A stretch of DNA of 54,964 nt from Schizochytrium sp. CCTCC M209059 (Eukaryota; Sar; Bigyra; Thraustochytrida; Thraustochytriidae): assembly GCA_000818945.1 (NCBI GenBank), contig JTFK01001317.1:1-54964 (forward strand). Reading direction: 5' to 3'. Numbering within the stretch: position 1 is the stretch's first letter; every line of letters starts with the position of its first letter. Below, piece by piece: positions 39,366 to 47,362 of this stretch. The translations under genes were made by a program, and so were the position numbers. The notes under the pieces were generated by a model that searched no databases, was not told the DNA's origin, and saw only the letters and a list, made by a program, of their open reading frames with translations.

Positions 39366-41759
39366 CTAAAGCTTGCTGGCAGACTTGGCCTTGGCGTTGA
39401 CCATCTCGCGCGCGCGCAGCTCGAGCTTGGCAACAGTCTCGCGATGAACTTCGTCAGGTCCGTCCATGTAGCGCACGGTGCGCGTTCGTGCGTACCAGGA
39501 AGCAAGAGGAAACTGCCACGAGACGCCAATGCCACCATGGACCTGCATGGCCTTGTCCATGACCTCAAGCGCCATGCGCGGGGCCTCGACCTTGATCATG
39601 GAAATGTACTTGCGCGCAGCCTTGGGACCAAGCGAGTCAATGGCGTGGGCTGCGCGCAGCGTGAGGAGCCGGGTCTGGTCGATGGCAATGCGACAGTCGG
39701 CAATGTCTTTGCGGATGGTACCCATCGCTGAGAGCGTCGAGCCAAAGGCACTGCGTGAGAGCGCGCGATCGAGCAAGAGCTCGAGGGACCGCTCGGCCAG
39801 ACCAATTGTGCGCATGCAGTGGTGGATGCGGCCAGGACCCAGACGAGCCTGGGCAATCTCAAAGCCAGTGCCCTCTTGGTAAAGGAGGTTTGTGACGGGA
39901 ACACGGACATTATCGAGGGTAAGCTCAAGATGGCCATGCGGGGCGTCGTCGTACGCAAAGGCGGTCATGGGATTGGAAAAGGAAATGCCCGGGGCATCTG
40001 CAGGCACGATCACGACAGAGTGACGCTTGTGACGCGGCAGCTTGCTGCGATCCGCGGCGTTCATCGAGGTGTCACCCAGCACGAGAAGGACACCGAGACG
40101 AGGATCGCCGCCGTTGGAAATCCAGTGCTTCTTTCCGTTGATGACGTACTCGTCGCCTTGGCGACGAATTTCGGTCGAAATGTTCACGGCATCCGAGGAG
40201 GCGACCTGCGGCTCGGTCATGACAAAGGCGCTTCGAATCTTGCCGTCCTTGAGAGGGTCAAGCCAAGCCAGCTTTTGTTCGTCATTGGCAAACAAGTGCA
40301 GCGTCTCCATGTTGCCTGTGTCGGGGAACTGGCAGTTGAAGACCTCGGCAGCCCACAAGTTGCGCCCCATCACCTCGGCCATGGCAGCATATTCGGCCTG
40401 CGTAATGCCGCCGAACTCCTCGAGGAAAAGGTTCCAAAGTCCCGCGGCCTTGGCACGCGTCTTGAGGTCCTCGACAATGGGAGGAATCTGCCACGGGTTA
40501 CCCTCCTTGCGAAAGGCGGCCATTTGGCGCTCGTACACGGGCTCGGCCGGGTAGACTTCATCCTCCATGAAGCGCTCGAGGCGACGCAAGATGACGGCGG
40601 CGCGCGAAGAAAGTGGCGGTGGCAGCACGTTCGCCCCCAGCTCGGTCGTCTCGGCTTGGAGCGCCTCCTCGAGCGTATCAGGCACACCCGCGAGGCCAGC
40701 GGTGCTGGCGGCGGCATGGGCCAACTGGAAAATGAATTCAGCGGTAAAATTCTTGGCGGACGAAGACGCTGCGTTGCCGCGTAGAAAACGTCCTCGGATG
40801 CCACCAATAATGCACGCTACGCGGAAGCGCGCATATGTATTGTAGACCTGCATATTGGGAATGGGGTAGGAAAAGTCGCGGCTCCGCTGGCAGTAGCGCC
40901 ACACCAGGGACTCAAAGGGGGGAATCCCGCTCGCGAGCGAGCCGTCACGCGCATAGGGGCCCTCAACCAGACCACGCAAGTTGGGCGTTTGGAAGCTGGT
41001 GAAGCAGTACGCGAGGTCTGCAAGGGGGTCGCCCAGCGTGACGATTTCCCAGTCGAGGACGGCCACGATTTCCGGCTTGGTAGGATGGAAAATGACATTG
41101 TCGAGCTTGTAGTCGCCATGCACGATGCAGGTGCGCTTTTCCGGCTCGACGCGGGCCTCGAGCCACTTTTTCACGCGCAACATAATTTGTTCGCTGATAG
41201 CGTCCTTGTTGCTATCCTTGTTTTCAATGGCGCTCTCCGAGTAGTTGCGGTGCCAGGTTTTCACCTGGCGCGCCACGTAGTTGCCGCGGCGCTTCGAAAG
41301 CCAGCCGAGGCCAAGCTTGTCCGGGTCCATACGGTGCAGCTGGAGCATGACGTCAACGAGGGCGCCGTACATGGCGGACCGGTCCGCGGGAGAAACCCCG
41401 GGGAGCGTCATGTCCCGGAAGACGCGACCCTCCACGAAGCGCATAATGTAAAAGTCCGTGCCCAGGAAGCCCGGGTCCTCGCAGTACACGATCGGTTCTG
41501 GGACGGGAAAGTTTTGCTTGTAGAGGACGTCGAGAACCTTGTACTCGCGCTGCACATTGTGCGCCCCAGGCAGCAGCTGGCCAGCGGGACGCTTGCGGAC
41601 GACAACACTCTCGCCTGCTTTGCCGCGCGTCAGCGTCACCTTGAACGTAGGGTTCGACTGTCCATCGTCGAAGCGCTCCACCTTCGCGCCCTGGAGCCTG
41701 CCGGTCAGTGCGGTCACGTTCGCCTCCTCTACGAAGCGCGCCAGCGCCGCGAGATCCAT
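39366..41759 (-). CDS. ACAD11-like fusion: aminoglycoside-phosphotransferase-like kinase plus acyl-CoA dehydrogenase
   Basis: This 797-residue protein has the ACAD10/ACAD11 architecture. Residues about 25-350 are an APH-like kinase with the catalytic loop VHGDYKLDN (His214, Asp216) and the metal motif VLDWEIVTLGDPLADLAY. Residues about 395-790 are a FAD-dependent acyl-CoA dehydrogenase (GGITQAEYAAMAEVMGR, FVMTEPQVASSDAVN, GKKHWISNG, QVHGGIGVSWQFPL). In animals such enzymes catabolise 4-hydroxy fatty acids: the kinase phosphorylates the 4-hydroxyacyl-CoA and the dehydrogenase domain completes its conversion. The C-terminus is SASKL, a perfect PTS1, so a peroxisomal location is strongly suggested. 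The length agrees with human ACAD11 (780). The first ATG (MDLAALARF) is used; an upstream TTG was ignored. Confidence 0.96.
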   Translation of the reverse strand: MDLAALARFVEEANVTALTGRLQGAKVERFDDGQSNPTFKVTLTRGKAGESVVVRKRPAGQLLPGAHNVQREYKVLDVLYKQNFPVPEPIVYCEDPGFLGTDFYIMRFVEGRVFRDMTLPGVSPADRSAMYGALVDVMLQLHRMDPDKLGLGWLSKRRGNYVARQVKTWHRNYSESAIENKDSNKDAISEQIMLRVKKWLEARVEPEKRTCIVHGDYKLDNVIFHPTKPEIVAVLDWEIVTLGDPLADLAYCFTSFQTPNLRGLVEGPYARDGSLASGIPPFESLVWRYCQRSRDFSYPIPNMQVYNTYARFRVACIIGGIRGRFLRGNAASSSAKNFTAEFIFQLAHAAASTAGLAGVPDTLEEALQAETTELGANVLPPPLSSRAAVILRRLERFMEDEVYPAEPVYERQMAAFRKEGNPWQIPPIVEDLKTRAKAAGLWNLFLEEFGGITQAEYAAMAEVMGRNLWAAEVFNCQFPDTGNMETLHLFANDEQKLAWLDPLKDGKIRSAFVMTEPQVASSDAVNISTEIRRQGDEYVINGKKHWISNGGDPRLGVLLVLGDTSMNAADRSKLPRHKRHSVVIVPADAPGISFSNPMTAFAYDDAPHGHLELTLDNVRVPVTNLLYQEGTGFEIAQARLGPGRIHHCMRTIGLAERSLELLLDRALSRSAFGSTLSAMGTIRKDIADCRIAIDQTRLLTLRAAHAIDSLGPKAARKYISMIKVEAPRMALEVMDKAMQVHGGIGVSWQFPLASWYARTRTVRYMDGPDEVHRETVAKLELRAREMVNAKAKSASKL

Positions 41760-43473
41760 CTCCCTCGAGCTCAAAGTTTGGCCTCGCGCGGGTCTCCCCT
41801 ACTCCTGCTCCTGCTCCTGCTCGTGCCCCTGCTCGTGCCCCTGCTCCTGCTGCACCTGCTGAAGCGAGCGCGGCCGGCCGGTCGATGCGGTTCTGGACAT
41901 CCGCCCCGCCCGCCCGCTCGAGGCGCGTCGCGCTCTGAGGCGGCCTTGGACCGGGGCAGCGGACTGACAGGATCCTTGACCGACCCCTCGGCGTCCCGAC
42001 TTCTGAGAACAATATGATACTGGTACCACGCCATGGTACCGCTTGTCTATCGCCGAGCAGAGCAGAGCGGACCAGAGCGGACCAGAGAGCGGACCAGAGC
42101 GGAGGCCGCCGGCGTCTCTTCCTCCGCGCGGCACTGCACGGCACGGCGTCGTGTGCAGCGCGCGTGCGCGTGCGGAGAGGGCGAGGCGGAAAAGAGCAGC
42201 GCACGGGGCGGTGAGATGGCGGGCGACCAAGCGCGCGCAGCAGAGCCGTGGTCCGTCGTGGCAGCCGCCGCTAGCAACACAGCTGCAGAGCAAGGACGGC
42301 TCGGCGCTGCTCTGCAGTGCGGATGTGACAGGCAGCGGCTTCGAGCGAGCCCGGCAGCATGCGCAGCCGAGGGATGGTGGATCCTGGCCGACTCGGCTCC
42401 CCGCCGCAGCCGCGTAAAATTCCACTGCGCGTCCTCGGTCATGGTGGTCGGGGTGGCATCGGCCGCCGGCCCGGCCAGGCGGCGCACATGGAAGGTAAAG
42501 AAAGCCCAGGCGAGGTGTGCCCGGACGACAGAACTCGTGTCCGACAACTCCAAGTTGCATGTTCCGGGTCTGGCCGACCGACCTGCCAGGGACTGCGATG
42601 CGATGTATCGAAGAGGGGAAGGAAGATGCACGCAGCTGTAGCAGATGCGCGCACGACAGGATCCGAGCGAGTGCGAGGCGAGTGTGGGGCGATACAGCAG
42701 AGGGGGGAGATGCACGCAGTTGCGCGCAGATAGGACATGGTTTGGGGGGGAAAGCTTTTCGCAAAGACCGCCACAGATGATGGCGCGTCAAGTCCGACAC
42801 CTTTGTTTGACCACTTTTGCGGTCATGACCTGAAAAAGACCCAATGGCGAAATGCTCCAGCGGAATTACGAGGTCTTGCCCGATTCGACGCTGCCGATCA
42901 AAGTTAGGTTAGAAGAAGATGCAGCTGGAAGAGAATTTGATCCAAGACAAGTCCTCCATGGCAACCCATTTGCACACGACCACCCTCTGTCTAATGGTTT
43001 TCTGAAGGTAAATTCTCAATGTTGCTACACACTGTTCCAGATGTTGCCCCGAAGTGAATGGAGCTCAAAATGAATAGACTTAGTTCCAAGAAGTAAACCT
43101 TTTGAGTTTTTTTTTTTTTCTCAACATGTACGCGGACGTGTTGCCACGAAGTGAATGAAGCTCAAAATGAATAGACTCAGCTCCAAGAAGTAAATTTTTT
43201 GAGTTTGCCTTTCCACTCGACAGGTACGCAGACGTGCGCGAAGCTGCGACAGCCAGGTAACTGAGGCGCCACCGCTGCGTTCTCAGAAATTGCGCCTCAC
43301 ATGTGCTTATATAGCGAGAACTTCTTGTTCTGCACCTTGTATCTGTTAACTTTCCTCTTCTTCTCCGCCCCCCTTCCCCCCCCCCCCCCAGGCGAAAAAT
43401 GCCCTCTTGTATCCGCAAGAGAAAACTTTGTCTATCCGAGTTGGACTTGCTCTTGTCTTGAGACTTATCTGAT
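41760..43473. other. Gene-poor transition into the mobile-element region
   Basis: No convincing gene. From 41760 to 42800 the DNA is GC-rich with short repeats (CTGCTC near 41805-41850; GAGCGGACCA near 42060-42100), and its overlapping frames look like noise. A 73-codon frame starts at 42852 (MLQRNYEVLPDST) and could be a gene fragment, but its 3' part runs into a tandem duplication. That duplication has a 97-bp period (GAAGTGAATG at 43051 and 43148). A C run is at 43375-43390. Confidence 0.45.
43051..43210. repeat. 97-bp tandem duplication (two copies)
   Basis: The segment beginning GAAGTGAATGGAGCTCAAAA at 43051 recurs at 43148 with a few substitutions, including the following AGACT(T/C)AG(T/C)TCCAAGAAGTAAA and a TTTTGAG plus T-run end. 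Composition is AT-rich compared with the host genes. Confidence 0.75.
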
Positions 43474-43689
43474 TTACTTGCACCAATCCTTCGCACTCAA
43501 GCCGCGCTCGACGAACGCGTTCATGTCATCATCATTGGCCGCCTTGACGGCCGCAGACAGCAGCTGCGCGCGCAGAGCCTTCTCTACGACAAGAGCGTCC
43601 ATGGCCACCTCACCACTCGACGGCTGCATCGCGAAGGCGTTGATCGCGTGTACGCCAGTTCCTAGCTCAATTCGGGGTCTGTTGCTCAT
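43474..43689 (-). CDS. Small hypothetical protein, 71 aa
   Basis: A short frame with an ATG start at 43689 (MSNRPRIELGTGVHAINAF) encodes a mostly helical acidic peptide (VAMDALVVEKALRAQLLSAA, then NDDDMNAFVERGL). Its composition is protein-like rather than low-complexity, and that is the only support. It sits beside the 168-bp repeat array. It may be a small gene, a remnant of a larger one, or chance. Confidence 0.3.
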   Translation of the reverse strand: MSNRPRIELGTGVHAINAFAMQPSSGEVAMDALVVEKALRAQLLSAAVKAANDDDMNAFVERGLSAKDWCK

Positions 43690-43724
43690 GCGCGCGCGCG
43701 CGCGCTTGCATGGGATGGCAAGAA

Positions 43725-44395
43725 GACTAAGGTAAGGACCGTGGGGAATACGAAAGCGACCTATAGCATGAATAGGTCTCTTTCCATCTCTCTATCTCTC
43801 TTCTCTCTACTCTCTCTTCTCTCTATCTACTATTATTTTTTTTCCGTAGTAGTAGAGTTGATACTAGAAAACTCTTAGCAGTGGTAGCGTAAGACTAAGG
43901 TAGGGACTGTGGGGAACTCGAAAGCGACCTATAGCACGAATAGGTCCCTTTCTATCTCTCTATCCCTCTTCTCTCTACTCTCTCTTCTCTCTATCTACTA
44001 TTATTTTTTTTCAGTAGTAGTAGAGTTGATACTAGTAACCTCTTAGCAGTGGTAGCGTAACGCTAAGGTGGGGACTGTGGGGAATGCGAAAGCGACCTAT
44101 AGCACGAATAGGTCCCTTTCTATATTTCTTCCCTTCTCAAAACAATAATAAATAGAGAGAAGAGAGAGTAGAGAGAAGAGAGATAGAGAGAGAAGAAAGA
44201 TGGGGAGGGACCTATTCATGCTATAGGTCGCTTTCGCATTCCCCACAGTCCCCACCTTAGCGTTACGCTACCACTGCTAAGAGGTTACTAGTATCAACTC
44301 TACTACTACTGAAAAAAAAATTATAGTAGATAGAGAGAAGAGAGAGTAGAGGGAAGAGAGATGAGGGGAGAAATCGGAGAAAGACCTACCTATTC
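43725..44395. repeat. 168-bp direct repeats followed by an inverted copy
   Basis: A unit starting GACTAAGGTA (43725) recurs at 43893 and 44061, an exact 168-bp period; the third copy is partial. From about 44150 to 44395 the same unit returns in reverse complement, so the interval is a large imperfect palindrome. For about 78 bp (near 44041-44118 against 44207-44284) the arms differ at about one base. Each unit has a small hairpin (GACCTAT...ATAGGTC), a CT-rich tract, a T run and a TAGTAGTAGAGTTGATACTAG segment. It lies at the 3' side of the kinase-like gene. It could be a foldback element, terminal structure of the transposon or an independent satellite. Confidence 0.85.
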
Positions 44396-44506
44396 GTGAA
44401 TTGGACGAAAAGCACTTCATGAAAACAACATGAGCATGAAAACAACACGAATCTTTTTTTTTTCTTCTAAATTTGCAAATTTTTGAAAAGAGCGACGTAG
44501 AGACTT

Positions 44507-46827
44507 TCACTTCTCCGTCGAGTCAAGCGCACGAAATGCGGACCACCCGCTGCGAAGAAGAGAAGTGACGCGCCGCTTTTTCGAATCAGAAACCTGAACT
44601 TCATCCGCGGGCGGCTTAGACTCGCACTGGTTAGAGCTCAGCCCCTCAGCCTTCTCACCCGTATTTCTCGGTGTGCCTGTTCTCGTGCGCTCGAAGACTC
44701 TGTAAAGCGCACGCATTTCTTCCTCGGCAAGGTCTTCCGAGTTCAGCGAGGCGCTTTCAAAGTCGATAATCTTCACTCCCTTCTCGGGGTGGACGAGGAT
44801 GTTCCGCGCGGCGATGTCGTTGTGAAGCACGCCACAGGCGTGAATACTCTGCAGTGCATTGTAAGCCGGAAGTTTGCCTCAAGAAGCGCGGAGCGTTCGT
44901 CCTCGTTCTCCGCGGCTCGCAAAAGAGACTCTAGCGACACACCCTCATCCGACACGGCAAGGACGAAAGGCATAGTTGCGTAAGGGCCAGCGTAGATGAG
45001 AAAAGGGATCGAGATGCCTTGTAGGCAGCGCAGGACTCTTTCGTAGACCCAGCGCTCTTGGTCGAAAGCGAGCATGGACGGCGAGTTCTCCTCCGGGGAG
45101 GTCGGGGCAATGGAAAATGTCCAGCGCTTGAGGATGAAGGGGATGCCACCAGGTCCATATAGATGGCACCGATCTACAATCGTCCGCTCGTTCTTGTGCA
45201 AACTCTCACAGTCCCGAAGCGAAAAGCGAAGATCGTCTCCGGACAACGGCAAAAGCGACTGGAGCTCCTCCAGCGCTTCCTGGCTAAGTTGTTGGCCCCC
45301 GTCCAAGTATTTCCCGCAGAATTCCTCGAACTTCTTCCTGTATTTGCTGGCATTTTCTAGCGACACATCTCCATTTCCATTGGATGCGAGGAAGTCTGCA
45401 AACGAGTTCATCCCTTCGCTATTACTGGCTTTCATAGCATCGTGCAGCGTATCTCTTCCTTCTTTTAGCCCATACCCGGTCGCCTCTTTATCTGAGAGCG
45501 CGAGCACGAGCATCCCGAGGTAAGCACGCCGTACGGCAGTCATGCCGACTCCAGTGTGCGCGTCGTACGGCGACGAAATATACATTTTACCCGTCGTGTT
45601 CCGCATGCAAAACCAGGTCTTGTCGGTAGTGGAAAGAATGGCATACTTGAGCCCGGAGCAAATCATGTAGGAGAAGGTCTGTGCGATTGGTGCGACGTAC
45701 TTGAAAAACACGGGCGTTCTAGAGCATGCCTCATAACGACCCCAAAGACTGAGTAGATCCAGCTCTTGTGTCAGATCTTCGTCGCGGTCTTCCGCGTGCG
45801 TTTCGGACTGGGTCGTTCTTGTGCTGCTTTGGGAGCTGCGCCGTCGGGTCCTCGACCTTATGCTTTGCTCTCCGGGTTGTCTGGGCACACCAGCATCTGG
45901 ATCGCCGTCTCTATACTCAAACCCACGGTAGGGGACAAAGGGGAACACTTTCGCGGCTTTGTGTTCGTGCACGAGGAAGACGCTTTCACAATTGTCTGCA
46001 TCAGCCATGTGGTGGGTTGCGAGCACGCGGAGGCCCACGCGATCAACGTCCTCTGTCTTTTTGGTCCAGGAGACATCAACGCGCCCGCCAACCCAAGCGC
46101 CTTCTTCTCTCTTTATTTTGACAGCCGGAAACTTGCTGTTGGCTTTGAGAGCCTTTCTGAGATTCTCCAGAACCGAGAGAGCCATCTGAAGTAGCAGCGT
46201 CGACTCAGTTTCACCACAGTCAAGTACCTCCAAAGGTTCCCACCCCCCTTTAGACATGCGAATGTCCTCGCCCGACGGCATGCTTGCAAGCTTCGCGACG
46301 GCCTCAAAGTCTGACCAGTGGGTAACCTGCACGGGCTGCAAAATGCGATTAACGACTTTCTCGAGATTAGCGTGAGGAACTGTTGGCACTCGAGATGAGC
46401 ACGTCTCGCCAGTATCACGAGCGACTGCCACGGCAAATGGCTGGTCGATCAAAACAGACAACGGCTCCGTCGACTCCTCTCGCCCAGTCACCTGTGCTGC
46501 TTTTACGCAGGTCTTGAACGCCTTCTTGAATAACCTCGTGTAGTTGTCACGGTCTTTCTTCTTGACGGCACGCTCCCCATGACTCGCCAAGAAAGTCGTG
46601 TACATCTCCTGGGCCTCGTTGAGCAAGTCAATCTGACCAGCTTTAGCCCATTCTTTGATCTGTTTTTTCGTCAAGGCTTCTTTCATCTCTTTAACCGTGG
46701 CGAAGGTCTTGTTTGAGATGGTCTCCTCCTCCTCCGAAGACTCCTCCGAAGAGGACGACTCCTCCGAAGAGGACGACTCCAGGTCCGACTCATAGTCCTC
46801 CTCTTCTCGCGAAGTCTTGCTGCTCAT
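44507..46827 (-). pseudogene. Crinkler-like nuclease-kinase gene, copy 1 (frameshifted)
   Basis: From the ATG at 46827 the product starts with an acidic Ser/Glu tract (about residues 10-37). Next comes a PD-(D/E)XK nuclease-like domain with Asp251 (GGRVDVSW), Glu288-x-Lys290 (LVHEHKAAKV) and a Gln/Tyr block at about 385-415 (AQTFSYMICSGLKYAILST, then DKTWF). A protein-kinase-like domain follows from about 590 (ILKRWTF; catalytic loop HNDIAARNILV; DFE where DFG is usual). Nuclease plus kinase fusions of this kind are known among Crinkler (CRN) effectors and related transposon-linked proteins. One single-base-type frameshift at about 44860-44875, just before the catalytic loop, splits the reading frame, so the gene is probably broken unless this is a sequencing error. 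It is head to head with the transposase, suggesting a shared promoter. CRN effector assignment is inference. Confidence 0.75.
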
Positions 46828-47362
46828 GGTCTTGCTGCTGAATACAAGTCTGCTCGTAGCGTGGCGCCTTGCCGCCGATGCGATGCCCGCGCGTCGCGCG
46901 TCCGCCCTCCGGGCGCCTGGCCAACGCAAGCGCGTGCGTGCGTGCGTGCACGTGCCGCGCCCGTCGTTGCTTCGCCTTCAAGTCAGGGGTCTGCTGGCAT
47001 CACGTGCAGGCGAGCCCCCGAAACGCGGGCGGCGAAGTGATTGCGACTCTGTCGCAATAGACAATATGCATTTTTGAAAGAGCCCTATTTCGCTCCGAAC
47101 CTACCTTTTCGGCCAAAGTGGCCTATTTACCTTGCGCGAGTTGGGGATCCTTGCTCACCTTGTGCATTATCAATTCCCTCGTGCGAAGTCGACCTGTCGT
47201 GGTCTGCGCGCTGGTGGGAGTGTCGCGAGTTGGAAAGTACATTGGCCAGGCTAGTGCCTCGCGATCTCTCGCAGCTGCCCCAAGCGTATATACAACGTTT
47301 TTGACGTTCGACGAGCTCGGTCTCCGTGGTGGTGGTTAGGTTGTCCGCACGTCGTGGGCCTG
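46828..47362. promoter_or_regulatory. Divergent promoter region between kinase and transposase, copy 1
   Basis: This 535-bp stretch separates the two divergent starts. It has a GTGC run near 46930-46950 and an AT-richer centre near 47040-47115. It is duplicated almost exactly at 52697-53231, so any control signals are shared by both copies. No specific promoter motif is convincing. Confidence 0.4.

Noticed and set aside
28009..41759. A lipid-metabolism gene cluster (ALDH, acyltransferase, ACAD11-like)
   Set aside because: The genes are interspersed with unrelated genes, on both strands with separate promoters; co-location looks incidental.
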